In this document: in pieces, positions 49,313 through 58,683 of the stretch | How positions within the stretch are numbered: the stretch's first letter is position 1 | Layout of the letters: the number at the start of each line of letters is the position of its first letter | Assembly: GCF_029210495.1 (NCBI RefSeq) | Contig: NZ_JARGDK010000014.1 | Location: 1-64,000 of the forward strand | DNA: 64,000 nucleotides | Direction: 5' to 3' | Source of the DNA: Pseudothioclava nitratireducens | GTDB taxonomy: Bacteria > Pseudomonadota > Alphaproteobacteria > Rhodobacterales > Rhodobacteraceae | Translations under genes and position numbers: made by a program | The notes under the pieces: model-generated | Seen by the model: the letters and a program-made list of their open reading frames with translations, nothing else | Database searches by the model: none | What the model was told of the DNA's origin: nothing

Positions 49313-50194
49313 GTGAAACTCTTCACCGCCCCTCCGCTGTCGCAATTCGCCAAACCCGGCAAGCCCGCCCAAAAGACCGAGGTGCCGCGGATGGCGGGTC
49401 TCTTGCCCGAGACGCCGTCGCAGACCCGCATCCTTCAGATGCAGCGTCTGGCGCAGGGCGGCCGCTGGCGCGCCGAGGCGATGCGCGCGCTGTCCGAGCC
49501 GTGCCTCTTGTGGTTCACCCGTGGTCAGGGCCGGATCACCATCGGCGGCGTGACCCGCGGCTATGGCCCGCATAACGCGATCTTCATTCCGCCCGGCGTC
49601 ATGCACGGCTTCGAGATCGGCCCGCAGACCCATGGCTGGGTGCTCTATTTCGGGCGCAACAGCGATGTCACCCTGCCCCACGCGGTTGAACATCTGCGCA
49701 TCCGCGAGGCCCATACCCAGAACGAGCTTTCCAGCGAGATCGAGGCCGTCCAGCGCGAAATGGCGAGCGATCGTCCCGGTTCCGACCGCGCCGCCCGCCA
49801 CCATCTCGGCCTGATCGGCGTCTGGCTGGAGCGCCAGATCGGCGCGCCCACGCATGAGCGGCAAGCCAGCACCGCCGCCCGCCGGCTCGTCGCGCGCTAC
49901 AGTGCGCTTCTTGAACGTGATTTCCGCTCGGGTCATAGCGTGGCCGATTTCGCCCGCGAGCTTGGCGTGACACCCACGCACCTCACCCGCGTCTGCCGCC
50001 AAAGCTGCGGGCGCGGTGCCTCCGAACTCTTGCAGGATCGCCGCCTCTACGAGGCCCGCCGCCTGCTCAGCGAAACCAAGGCCCCCGTCAAGACAATCGC
50101 ACAATCGCTCGGCTTCAGCTCCGCGGCCTATTTCGCCCGCAGCTTCCACGCGAAAACCGGCAAGACCCCGTCCGAGTTCCGCCGCGCGCCTTAA
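49313..50194 (+). CDS. AraC-family transcriptional regulator
   Basis: A 293-residue regulator: an N-terminal cupin-type AraC-binding domain (about 60-150; HNAIFIPPGVMHGFEIG) and a C-terminal double helix-turn-helix (about 195-290; VADFARELGVTPTHLTRVC and IAQSLGFSSAAYFARSFH, then TGKTPSEFR). The start is uncertain: GTG 49313 has only weak ribosome-site support, and an ATG lies 26 codons later. It converges with the aldehyde dehydrogenase gene. Targets are unknown; the neighbouring dehydrogenase is a candidate. Confidence 0.85.
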   Translation: MKLFTAPPLSQFAKPGKPAQKTEVPRMAGLLPETPSQTRILQMQRLAQGGRWRAEAMRALSEPCLLWFTRGQGRITIGGVTRGYGPHNAIFIPPGVMHGFEIGPQTHGWVLYFGRNSDVTLPHAVEHLRIREAHTQNELSSEIEAVQREMASDRPGSDRAARHHLGLIGVWLERQIGAPTHERQASTAARRLVARYSALLERDFRSGHSVADFARELGVTPTHLTRVCRQSCGRGASELLQDRRLYEARRLLSETKAPVKTIAQSLGFSSAAYFARSFHAKTGKTPSEFRRAP

Positions 50195-50220
50195 CATCGC
50201 GCCCTTTCAGGATGCCATGC

Positions 50221-50258
50221 AAAACGGGCCGGGATCGATCGTGATCCCGGCCCGCCTT
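50221..50258. terminator. Bidirectional-type hairpin between the AraC gene and the aldehyde dehydrogenase
   Basis: A 12-bp perfect stem, CGGGCCGGGATC (50225-50236) with its complement (50243-50254), six-base loop. On the minus strand it ends CCCGTTTTGC, a good terminator for the dehydrogenase; on the plus strand the tail CCTTGTC is poor. Confidence 0.75.
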
Positions 50259-50270
50259 GTCAGTCTGCCC

Positions 50271-50310
50271 GAAATATCCTCGGGGGGTGTGGGGGGCAGA
50301 CAGCCCCCCA
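50271..50310. repeat. Dispersed palindromic repeat element (half copy)
   Basis: GAAATATCCTCGGGGGG matches the right arm of the complete element at 29.3 kb, and it is followed by the hairpin GGGGGGCAGACAGCCCCCC. The left arm and the GCGATTGG pair are missing. It lies between the terminator and the dehydrogenase stop. Confidence 0.75.
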
Positions 50311-50319
50311 CCGCTGGCC

Positions 50320-51846
<1,527 letters not shown>

Positions 51847-51953
51847 TGTGTCTTCCTCCCATAAAACCCCGGAGCCCGTGCTGGGTCCGGCATAGGGAAA
51901 TCCTGCTCAATCCCTGCATGGGCTGCATAGCCGCCCTGCCCTCTGGCGATGGC

Positions 51954-51976
51954 TGAGATGTCTCAGCCCTGAGACA
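51954..51976. promoter_or_regulatory. Inverted repeat upstream of the aldehyde dehydrogenase gene
   Basis: TGTCTCA (51959-51965) and TGAGACA (51970-51976) form a perfect 7-base inverted repeat with GCCC between; TGAGA directly before it adds an overlapping CTGAGATGTCTCAG dyad. It is 113-130 bases before the start, a distance usual for activators working from afar. The regulator is unknown, and I could not find a convincing -24/-12 promoter. Confidence 0.4.
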
Positions 51977-52094
51977 GGTGCAGTCGCAGAAACCCGGCCG
52001 AACGCAGCGCCTACGACTTTCGCACAAGACCAGCGGCGCACGCATCGCCGCTTGAAGCCCTGCCCCGCGCTCCCTATATTGAGCGTGTTCCCTC

Positions 52095-52395
52095 GGGGAC
52101 TATGGACATAAACGCGCATGTAATAAACGGATCGGACCCGGGGGCGGTACCCGGCGGCTCCACCAAACATCCCTCGTTGGGGGCGAATGGGGCCGAAACA
52201 GGATCGACGAACGTCTAAAGATGTTAGCTTTGTCCCGGTGAGCGACCACCGTTATCGGTGCAAATTGTACAGTTGCCAACGACAACCGTGCTCCGGTCGC
52301 TCTGGCTGCGTAAGCAGCTCGGGTAACCGAAACCTAACTCCTTGCGCTTAGCAGCGTAAGGCGGGGCCCGCAGGAGCCTTGCAACAGAATCCTGC
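52095..52395 (+). ncRNA. ssrA: Transfer-messenger RNA, circularly permuted two-piece form
   Basis: The tRNA-like 3' half comes first and ends GGCTCCACCA at 52165. After a 23-base spacer, the 5' half begins GGGGCCG at 52189, and GGGGCC pairs with GGCTCC to form the acceptor stem, the mark of the permuted alphaproteobacterial gene. The tag frame runs 52275-52313 and reads ANDNRAPVALAA then TAA; the resume codon GCC follows TACAGTT. The precursor is cut to two RNAs held by base pairing. The outer ends given are approximate; a hairpin (GCAGGA/TCCTGC) with TCTTTC follows at about 52370-52410. tmRNA frees stalled ribosomes and marks their products for proteolysis. Confidence 0.93.
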
Positions 52396-52514
52396 ACCTT
52401 CCCCCCTCTTTCGGATCGAAATCCCGTGCGCTGGCGCGAAGATTCTCATGCGCTTTAACCTTACCGTAAAGCGACTCGGCGCAGTCTGCCCTCCGGACAT
52501 AGATGGAGTGGCCC

Positions 52515-52943
52515 ATGTCAAAACTCGATATTCTACAGGACTGGTTCGAAAAGGTCTGGATGCAGGGCGATATGGACGCCGTGGATGGCTTTTTCGCCCC
52601 GACGGTCTCGGCACATGGCATCATCGACGGGCTGGAGGCCCGGCCCGAAGATTTCAAAGAGTTCATTCCTGCCTTGCGCGCCCATACCCGCGATGTCGAA
52701 TTCACCGTGCTGCGCCATATCGATGCGGGAGAGTGGCTGTGGGTTCTGGTCGGGATCAAAGCCCGCAGCGCCGCGACGCTGGAACCGATGGAGTTCTCTG
52801 GGCAGTTGGCCATCCGCTTCGAAGGCGACAAATTCGCAGAGGCCTACAACCATTTCGACTTTGTCAGCTTTGCCGAGCAGATCGGGGCCATGCCGCCCGA
52901 TACGGTGCTCTTGTGCATGTCGGGCGAACAGCTATCGCTTTAG
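52515..52943 (+). CDS. SnoaL/NTF2-like protein
   Basis: A 142-residue alpha+beta cone protein of the SnoaL/nuclear transport factor 2-like superfamily: LQDWFEKVWMQGDMDAVDGFF at the N-terminus and VSAHGIIDGLEARPEDF, then the sheet ending FAEAYNHFDFVSFAEQIG. The fold is used for enzymes and for binding; without a typical catalytic pair here, function is unknown. ATG 52515 has GGAG six bases upstream, better than the ATG four codons earlier. It lies between ssrA and sspB. Confidence 0.7.
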   Translation: MSKLDILQDWFEKVWMQGDMDAVDGFFAPTVSAHGIIDGLEARPEDFKEFIPALRAHTRDVEFTVLRHIDAGEWLWVLVGIKARSAATLEPMEFSGQLAIRFEGDKFAEAYNHFDFVSFAEQIGAMPPDTVLLCMSGEQLSL

Positions 52944-53032
52944 AATGGGGCGCGTCCTTGTGCGACCGCGCCCCTCTTCCCTTGGCAGACGAATCCCCTA
53001 TGCTGTGCCCAAGCAGTCAGAATAGGTGGGGA

Positions 53033-53488
53033 ATGACGCGCAGCATCGATTACGGCAACCTGATGCACAGTGCCATGCGTGGCCTGATCCAGCAGGTTCT
53101 GACCGAAACCTCTGAGCACGGTCTGCCCGGCGCCCATCATTTCTTCATCACCTTCAACACGCAGCATCCCGATGCAGAGCTGGCGAGTTGGCTGCGCGAC
53201 CGCTACCCTGAGGAAATGACGATCGTCATCCAGCATTGGTTCGACAATCTCGAAGTGGATGATGACGGCTTTGCGATCACGCTGAATTTCGGCGACGCCC
53301 CCGAGAGGCTCCGCGTTCCCTTTGACGCCATTTCGACCTTCGTGGACCCTTCGGTCGAGTTCGGCCTCCGCTTTGAAACCCAGTCTTACGACGACGAGGA
53401 TGAGACCGAAGACGAAGAAGACGACGCCGATGATCCGCCGATCCGGGGCGATGCCGAAGTCGTCAGCCTCGATCAATGGCGCAAGTGA
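53033..53488 (+). CDS. sspB: SspB, alphaproteobacterial ssrA-tag adaptor for ClpXP
   Basis: Binds ssrA-tagged proteins and hands them to ClpXP. The 151-residue protein has the SspB core (about 1-115; GAHHFFITFNTQHPDAELASWL, HWFDNLEVDDDGFAITLNFG), an acidic flexible linker (DDEDETEDEEDDADD), and a C-terminal ClpX-binding tail ending VVSLDQWRK. The ATG at 53033 starts MTRSIDYGNLMH, as in Caulobacter-type SspB; the open frame upstream is not family-like. It is encoded 0.6 kb downstream of ssrA, the gene for the tag it recognises. Confidence 0.9.
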   Translation: MTRSIDYGNLMHSAMRGLIQQVLTETSEHGLPGAHHFFITFNTQHPDAELASWLRDRYPEEMTIVIQHWFDNLEVDDDGFAITLNFGDAPERLRVPFDAISTFVDPSVEFGLRFETQSYDDEDETEDEEDDADDPPIRGDAEVVSLDQWRK

Positions 53489-53654
53489 TCCACGTGGTCC
53501 GTTGAGCTGCTCTCGTCGGGCTACGTTCGGGCGACGTTAAAATCGGTCCAAACCCCCGTATACAACCGCATACCGATTGCAAAATCGACGCGCGCGCTCT
53601 ATGACGCGCTCGACAGTTCTGCATTGTCGCACTTGTAGCGCACGGAGGCCCACC

Positions 53655-55049
53655 ATGACCGCGACCCGCACCGAAACCGACAGCTTCGGCCCGCTCGAAG
53701 TTCCCGCCGACAAATACTGGGGCGCGCAGACGCAGCGCTCGATCATGAACTTCCCGATCGGCTGGGAGCGCCAGCCGGTGCCGATCATCCGCGCGCTCGG
53801 CGTGATCAAGAAAGCCTGTGCGCTGGTCAACAAGGCGCAAGGCGACATGGAAGCGGAAATCGCAGACGCCATCGCGGCTGCCGCCACCGAAGTGATCGAA
53901 GGCAAATTCGATGACAACTTCCCGCTGGTCGTCTGGCAGACCGGCTCGGGCACCCAGTCGAACATGAATGCGAACGAGGTCATTTCGAACCGCGCCATCG
54001 AGATGCTGGGCGGCGTTATGGGCTCGAAAAAGCCCGTCCACCCCAACGATCACTGCAACATGGGTCAGTCCTCGAACGACACCTTCCCGACCGCGATGCA
54101 TGTCGCGATCGCGATGCAGGCGCGCGACGTTCTGATCCCCGGCCTCGAAAAGCTGCACGCGGCCCTCGCCGCCAAGGCCGAAGAGTTCAAGGACATCATC
54201 AAGATCGGCCGCACCCACACGCAGGATGCGACGCCCTTGACGCTCGGCCAGGAATTCTCGGGCTACGCCAAGCAAGTCGAGCGCGGCATCGAGCGGGTGA
54301 AAATGTGCCTGCCGCATATCTATGAGCTGGCGCAGGGCGGCACCGCCGTCGGCACCGGGCTGAACACCCGCGTGGGCTGGGACACCCGCGTGGCGGCCCA
54401 AATCGCCGAAATCACCGACCTGCCCTTCGTCACCGCGCCGAACAAGTTCGAGGCTCTGGCCGCGCATGACGCGATGGTGATGTTCTCGGGCGCGCTCAAG
54501 ACCGTGGCCGCCTCGCTCTTCAAGATCGCAAACGACCTGCGCCTTCTGGGCTCGGGCCCGCGCTCGGGTCTGGGCGAGCTGATCCTGCCGGAGAACGAAC
54601 CGGGCTCGTCGATCATGCCGGGCAAGGTCAACCCGACCCAAGCCGAAGCGCTCACCATGGTCTGCGCCCATGTGATGGGCAATGACGCCGCCGTCGGCTT
54701 CGCGGGCAGCCAAGGCCATTTCGAGCTCAACGTCTATAACCCGATGATGAGCTATAACGTCCTGCAATCCATGCAACTGCTCGGCGACTCGGCCTCGGCC
54801 TTCACCGACAACATGGTCGCAGGCACGCAAGCGAACGTGGCGCGCATCGACAAGCTGATGAAAGAATCGCTGATGCTCGTTACCGCACTCGCGCCGACCA
54901 TCGGCTACGACAACGCCACCAAGGTCGCAAAAACCGCGCATAAGAACGGCACCACGCTCAAGGAAGAAGCCATCGCGCTTGGCTTCGTGGATGAAGAGAC
55001 CTTCGACCGTATCGTGCGCCCCGAAGACATGATCGGTCCGAAAGGCTGA
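53655..55049 (+). CDS. fumC: Class II fumarate hydratase
   Basis: Interconverts fumarate and malate in the TCA cycle. The 464-residue fumarase/aspartase protein has [52 protein letters not shown] and the signature [15 protein letters not shown]. No iron-sulfur ligands, as expected for FumC. ATG 53655 has GGAGG seven bases upstream. A strong terminator follows 23 bases after the stop, so it is a single-gene unit. Confidence 0.97.
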   Translation: MTATRTETDSFGPLEVPADKYWGAQTQRSIMNFPIGWERQPVPIIRALGVIKKACALVNKAQGDMEAEIADAIAAAATEVIEGKFDDNFPLVVWQTGSGTQSNMNANEVISNRAIEMLGGVMGSKKPVHPNDHCNMGQSSNDTFPTAMHVAIAMQARDVLIPGLEKLHAALAAKAEEFKDIIKIGRTHTQDATPLTLGQEFSGYAKQVERGIERVKMCLPHIYELAQGGTAVGTGLNTRVGWDTRVAAQIAEITDLPFVTAPNKFEALAAHDAMVMFSGALKTVAASLFKIANDLRLLGSGPRSGLGELILPENEPGSSIMPGKVNPTQAEALTMVCAHVMGNDAAVGFAGSQGHFELNVYNPMMSYNVLQSMQLLGDSASAFTDNMVAGTQANVARIDKLMKESLMLVTALAPTIGYDNATKVAKTAHKNGTTLKEEAIALGFVDEETFDRIVRPEDMIGPKG

Positions 55050-55071
55050 TACTGGCGCTCTGTGAACCCCG

Positions 55072-55100
55072 AAGGGCGGCCCTTTTGGCCGCCCTTTTTT
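55072..55100 (+). terminator. Rho-independent terminator of fumC
   Basis: AAGGGCGGCC and its complement, five-base loop, then six T in total at the 3' side. It begins 23 bases after the fumC stop. Confidence 0.92.
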
Positions 55101-55101
55101 A

Positions 55102-55240
55102 TGGGGGCGCTGCCCCCGGCTGCCTGCGTCAGCCTCCCCCGGGATATTTTCAGGCGATTGGAAACATGTCCCGTCTTCCAATCGCGCTCAATATCCTCGG
55201 GGGTGAGGGCCGCAGGCCCGAGGGGGCAGACAGCCCCCTT
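55102..55240. repeat. Dispersed palindromic repeat element (copy 2, near complete)
   Basis: CCCCCGGGATATTTT (55136-55150) pairs imperfectly with AATATCCTCGGGGG (ending 55203), and enclosed GGCGATTGG pairs with CCAATCGC, as in the copy at 29.3 kb. Flanking GC-rich hairpins are GGGGGCGCTGCCCCC and GGGGGCAGACAGCCCCC. The inner loop differs between the copies. It fills the fumC-DUF4169 interval. Confidence 0.85.
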
Positions 55241-55273
55241 CCCCCGCGCGCCGCTTCCTGCCAGAATAGATTC

Positions 55274-55456
55274 ATGTCCAAGGTCACCAATTTGAACCAG
55301 GTCCGCAAGCAACGCGCCCGCGCCGAAAAGCGGGCTGCGGGCGATGCGAATGCGGCGAAATTCGGACGCAGCAAGGCGCAGCGCCAGATCGAGGCGGCGC
55401 AGACCGAGAAAGCCACGCGCGCGCTCGATCAGCACTTACGCGACCGCGACACATGA
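55274..55456 (+). CDS. DUF4169 family protein
   Basis: A 60-residue, strongly basic helical protein: VTNLNQVRKQRARAEKRAA at the start, then GRSKAQRQIEAAQTEKA. This is the DUF4169 family, found in alphaproteobacteria, function unknown. No clear ribosome site, perhaps because the gene follows a repeat element. Its stop overlaps the start of the ribbon-helix-helix gene by four bases, and the two genes go together in related genomes, so they may form a small regulatory pair. Confidence 0.8.
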   Translation: MSKVTNLNQVRKQRARAEKRAAGDANAAKFGRSKAQRQIEAAQTEKATRALDQHLRDRDT

Positions 55457-55683
55457 GCCGACCGCGAAAGCACTCTTTGACTCTTGGCGGGCACCGGACC
55501 TCGGTGACGCTCGAAGATGAGTTTTGGGCGGCGTTTCGCAAGATCGCCCGCGACGAAGGTAAAGGGATCAATGCGCTGGCGGCGGAAATCGACGCGGCGC
55601 GCGGCATGGAAACCGGTCTGGCCACGGCAATCAGGCTTTTCGTTCTGGCGCATCTCGAAACACAGCTTCGGACGCGGCCCTAA
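55453..55683 (+). CDS. Ribbon-helix-helix domain protein
   Basis: A 76-residue protein with the short strand SVTLEDEFWAAF followed by two helices (IARDEGKGINALAAEIDAAR; GLATAIRLFVLAHLETQL), matching the ribbon-helix-helix fold (RHH_4-type). Such proteins bind DNA as dimers, but targets are unknown. Overlaps the DUF4169 stop by four bases (ATGA). Convergent with the small gene that ends 19 bases away. Confidence 0.8.
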   Translation: MSRPRKHSLTLGGHRTSVTLEDEFWAAFRKIARDEGKGINALAAEIDAARGMETGLATAIRLFVLAHLETQLRTRP

Positions 55684-55701
55684 TCGCCGCCGGATTCGGG
55701 A

Positions 55702-55935
55702 TCAGTTCGGGCGGCGTGCGCGCGAGAGGATGCGCGGCTTGGGCCGCGCTGCGGTCAGGGTCAGATCCGAGCGAAACAGGGCGACGATTTCCTCGCGCGT
55801 GACCGTATCGGTCGTATCGATTTCAGGCTCTGTCTTGATCCCCGCCATTCTCCAGGCCGGGATCGCAATCCGAAACAGTGCAGCCGAAAACGTGCGGCCC
55901 ATCGAGACCTTGAGCGTGCCTTGAGGTTGCATCAT
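55702..55935 (-). CDS. Small basic protein of unknown family
   Basis: A 77-residue protein without a recognised family. The N-terminal half (LKVSMGRTFSAALFRIAIPAWRM) could form amphipathic strands or helix; the middle is acidic (EPEIDTTDTVTREEIVALF), and the tail is Arg-rich (RPKPRILSRARRPN). ATGATG start with GAAGG immediately upstream, so either Met may be used. No partner gene adjoins on its strand, the nearest being olsA 130 bases away. The real status as a gene is moderately supported by coding-like composition. Confidence 0.5.
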   Translation of the reverse strand: MMQPQGTLKVSMGRTFSAALFRIAIPAWRMAGIKTEPEIDTTDTVTREEIVALFRSDLTLTAARPKPRILSRARRPN

Positions 55936-56064
55936 CCTTCAATCCCCCTGTCGATCGTGGCGTGGCGCTGGCAGGCGCGGTGCAGACGAGACAAAAATAG
56001 GGATCGGTGGCGAAGAGATCAGTGAGAAACTGGGGTGGGTTTTCCCCCCAAGATGACGCAAACG

Positions 56065-56886
56065 TCAATCTCTATGTGGCAAGGCCGAACGAACCATCTC
56101 TTCGGAGCGCTGCGCGAGCGCCTTGCGCCCGTCAAAATCGGCGACATCGAGCGGCTCATGGAACACGATCTCGACCCGCCCCTGACGCGGGGCTGCCAGC
56201 ACCTTGAGCAGATGCGGGCCAAATTCCATGTCGCCCCACCAGCCGTAGAAGCGCGGGTCCTCCCCCTTGGGGGCATGATAGATCACGGTGACCGGCTGAA
56301 TCTGCATCACCTTGTCGAGGCCATGGGTAAAGAAGGCCTGAAACAGGGTCGGTTTGAAGGGCAGGACGCGGCGCGCATCGGTGGAGGTGCCTTCGGGGAA
56401 GAACAGCAGGTGATGGCCGGCGCGAATACGGTCCTCCATCATCTTCTGCTGGGCGCGCGCCTCTTTCGGATCACGGCGGATGAACATCGTCCCCGTCGCC
56501 CGCGCCAGCCAACCGATCCCGGCCCAGCCCGCGACATCGTCCTTGGCCACGAAATAGACCCGCTGACAGGCATTGAGCGCGAAAATATCGAGCCAGGAGC
56601 CGTGATTGGCGACCACCGCCCCGATATGCTCCATGGGGCGCCCGCGCACGCGGTAACCGATCCCGAGGATCGCCAGCGCCAGCCGACAGACGGTTTGCGT
56701 GATCCAGGGCGTCCACGGGCGGCGCAGGCCAAAAAGCGGGCGCTCGATGAGCCGCAAGAGCAGCAAGAGCATGAGACCGCCATAGGTCACGACCCCGAGG
56801 GCACCGCCCCGCAGGCCCACGCGCAACCACCCCATCGGCTTGATCGGCGCCTCTTCGGGTTCGGCCTCACCGTGCCATGTGCTCAT
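56065..56886 (-). CDS. olsA: Lyso-ornithine lipid O-acyltransferase OlsA-like (PlsC family)
   Basis: A 273-residue membrane-bound acyltransferase with one N-terminal hydrophobic helix (GALGVVTYGGLMLLLLLRLI), the acyltransferase motif I NHGSWLD, motif II-type GTMFIRRD and motif III FPEGTSTD. It could act on 1-acylglycerol-3-phosphate, but its overlap with an OlsB gene (ATGA) points to ornithine lipid synthesis as the second acylation step. Both roles are known for OlsA in Rhodobacter capsulatus. Assignment rests on gene context. Confidence 0.82.
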   Translation of the reverse strand: MSTWHGEAEPEEAPIKPMGWLRVGLRGGALGVVTYGGLMLLLLLRLIERPLFGLRRPWTPWITQTVCRLALAILGIGYRVRGRPMEHIGAVVANHGSWLDIFALNACQRVYFVAKDDVAGWAGIGWLARATGTMFIRRDPKEARAQQKMMEDRIRAGHHLLFFPEGTSTDARRVLPFKPTLFQAFFTHGLDKVMQIQPVTVIYHAPKGEDPRFYGWWGDMEFGPHLLKVLAAPRQGRVEIVFHEPLDVADFDGRKALAQRSEEMVRSALPHRD

Positions 56887-57668
56887 GCGGAGCGCCCCTC
56901 GTGGCGGCGGGTATAAAAGCTGCGATGCTTGTCGCTCATCGCCTTGGTATCCATCAGCAAAAGCACATCCGTCGTGTTGAAGGGCGCGTCGATATAGGCG
57001 CCCTCGCCCACGAATCCGCCCAGACGCAGATAGGCTTTGATCAGGGTCGGCATCTCGGCCATGGCCTGACGCCGGTCAAGCGCCTCGGGCGCGACAAGAT
57101 CCATCCGCTGCGCGTGCGGCGGCAGAGCGCGGGCGCGCAAGTCTTCGGGCGCAAGATGATGATGATAGAGCCATGCAAGCGGCATCTTCAGCGCCTCTGG
57201 GTCAGTGCCATGGAAAGAGGCCACGCCGAACAGAATCTCGATCTCGCGCGCGAGGACATAATCGGCCAGTGCATTCCACAAAAGCAGCATACCAGCGCCG
57301 CCGCGATGCGCCGGGTGCACGCAAGAGCGCCCCAGTTCGAGCAGCTTGCGCCCCGATTGCCGCAGCGGTGTCAGGTCGTATTCGGAATCGCAGTAGTAGC
57401 GCCCGATCTCGGCTGCGCGCTCGGGCGGTAACAAACGATAGGCACCCACGACATGATCCGCGTCGGCGGGGTCGCGCGCGCGGTCGATCAGCAGCAGATG
57501 GTCATAGGCCGCGTCGAACTCGTCGCGTTCAAGCCGTTGGGCATGATCGACCAAGGGACCGTCCCCGCCGAGCTCCTCGACAAAGACCTGATAGCGAAGC
57601 CGCTGCGAGGCGCGCAAATCCGCCTCGTCCCGCGCCAGCCGCGTTTCGAATTGTCCGCTCTGCGACAC
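56883..57668 (-). CDS. olsB: L-ornithine N-alpha-acyltransferase OlsB
   Basis: First step of ornithine lipid synthesis: transfers a 3-hydroxyacyl chain from ACP to ornithine. The 261-residue GNAT-fold protein has QRLRYQVFVEELGGDGP, VVGAYRLLPPERA, ELGRSCVHPAHRGGAGMLLLWNAL and a C-terminal domain ending MSDKHRSFYTRRHEGR. I chose GTG 57668 with GGCAGGG upstream; an ATG 42 codons earlier lies in low-complexity Arg/Pro sequence. It is followed by olsA with a four-base overlap. Confidence 0.88.
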   Translation of the reverse strand: MSQSGQFETRLARDEADLRASQRLRYQVFVEELGGDGPLVDHAQRLERDEFDAAYDHLLLIDRARDPADADHVVGAYRLLPPERAAEIGRYYCDSEYDLTPLRQSGRKLLELGRSCVHPAHRGGAGMLLLWNALADYVLAREIEILFGVASFHGTDPEALKMPLAWLYHHHLAPEDLRARALPPHAQRMDLVAPEALDRRQAMAEMPTLIKAYLRLGGFVGEGAYIDAPFNTTDVLLLMDTKAMSDKHRSFYTRRHEGRSA

Positions 57669-57830
57669 GCCCTGCCCTGCCTGCTTGTTCCAAAGGTTTT
57701 TTATGTCACCCGCGCCACGCTTGGCAACTGTGGGCGACGATCGGGGACGCAAGGGTTTTTCCGGAGCTCCGGCTGTGCAAGCGTGGTTTCGCATCCAGGA
57801 TGCGCCCCGCCCGTCAGCGTCGTTAACGTT

Positions 57831-58013
57831 TTATAAACCCTGATCCGGAATAACGAGACCAAGTTCAACCCGGCGCCCGTCGATAACCTGCTTGCCTGCA
57901 TGTTCGAAATTGACCGTGATCTTGTCGCCAATGCGCGATTGCACCTGACCGATGCCCCAATCGGGGGCCATCGGATTGCGCACCAGCATGCCGGGTTCGA
58001 GAATTTCGTTCAT
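57831..58013 (-). CDS. DUF3553 family protein
   Basis: A 60-residue beta-rich protein: PGMLVRNPMAPDWGIGQVQS, GDKITVNFEHAGKQVI and RRVELGLV. This is the DUF3553 pattern, similar to the tail domain of UvrD/PcrA helicases that binds RNA polymerase, which is a known resemblance and not a proven role here. ATG 58013 follows GGTGGATGGCAG. It is divergent from chpT, with 25 bases between starts, so the two share a short promoter region. Confidence 0.82.
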   Translation of the reverse strand: MNEILEPGMLVRNPMAPDWGIGQVQSRIGDKITVNFEHAGKQVIDGRRVELGLVIPDQGL

Positions 58014-58038
58014 CTGCCATCCACCTGTGGAATCATCC

Positions 58039-58647
58039 ATGTCCTTTGAGACCCCCGCTCCCCAAACCGATCTCGTGGCGCTTCTGGGCTCGCGACTCTG
58101 CCACGACCTTATCAGCCCTCTGGGCGCGATCGGCAACGGGGTAGAGTTGCTGGCAATGTCGGGCACCGGCATGTCACCCGAATTGCAATTGATCGCGGAA
58201 AGCGTGAACGCCGCCAATGCGAAGCTGAAATTCTTTCGGGTGGCATTTGGCAAGGCGGGAGCGGAGCAACGGATTGGGCGCCCCGAAATCGTCGCGCTGC
58301 TTGACGAAATGTCGCGCACGGGGCGGCTGCGGCTCGTGTGGGAGGCAGAGGGCGATCACGCCCGCGCGCAGGTGAAGCTCGCCTTTCTGGCGGTGCTCTG
58401 CCTGGAAACGGCGCTGCCCTTCGGCGGCACGGTGCAGATTTCAACCGATGGCACCGGAGGCTGGCGCGTGGCCGGCGAGGCGCAACGGACAAAGCCCGAC
58501 CCCGCGCTTTGGTCAGTGCTGGAGGGGGCCGCCCATGAGGTGCCGCCCGCGCAGGTGCAGTTTCCGCTTCTGGCAGAGGCGGCAGCGGCGCTGGGCCGCA
58601 AGCCGCGCTGGCAGGTGAACGAGACGCAGGCCATCATCGAGATATGA
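58039..58647 (+). CDS. chpT: Histidine phosphotransferase ChpT
   Basis: Relays phosphate from CckA to CtrA and CpdR. The 202-residue protein begins with a dimerisation helix carrying the phospho-acceptor His in SRLCHDLISPLGAIGNGVELL (about residue 22) and ends with a degenerate ATPase-like domain without the usual N- and G-boxes, as in ChpT of Caulobacter. The ATG at 58039 gives the standard N-terminus. It is convergent with proA; a hairpin that starts inside its stop codon terminates proA. Confidence 0.9.
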   Translation: MSFETPAPQTDLVALLGSRLCHDLISPLGAIGNGVELLAMSGTGMSPELQLIAESVNAANAKLKFFRVAFGKAGAEQRIGRPEIVALLDEMSRTGRLRLVWEAEGDHARAQVKLAFLAVLCLETALPFGGTVQISTDGTGGWRVAGEAQRTKPDPALWSVLEGAAHEVPPAQVQFPLLAEAAAALGRKPRWQVNETQAIIEI

Positions 58648-58673
58648 AAAGGGCGGCGCGTTTGGCACCGCCC
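58646..58673 (-). terminator. Terminator of proA
   Basis: GGGCGG (58651-58656) pairs with CCGCCC (58668-58673). On the minus strand the stem is followed by TTTTC, overlapping the chpT stop region, 10 bases after the proA stop. Confidence 0.7.
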
Positions 58674-58683
58674 GGTTCTGCCA

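Noticed and set aside
51847-51953. Possible sigma-54 (-24/-12) promoter for the aldehyde dehydrogenase
   Set aside because: No GG-N10-GC pair in good context was found despite the enhancer-like dyad.
57815-57835. TTAA-N7-TAAA resembling a CtrA box near chpT
   Set aside because: One half is imperfect, it lies at the far end of the DUF3553 gene and not in the chpT promoter; similar matches occur at 13.8 and 24.0 kb by chance.
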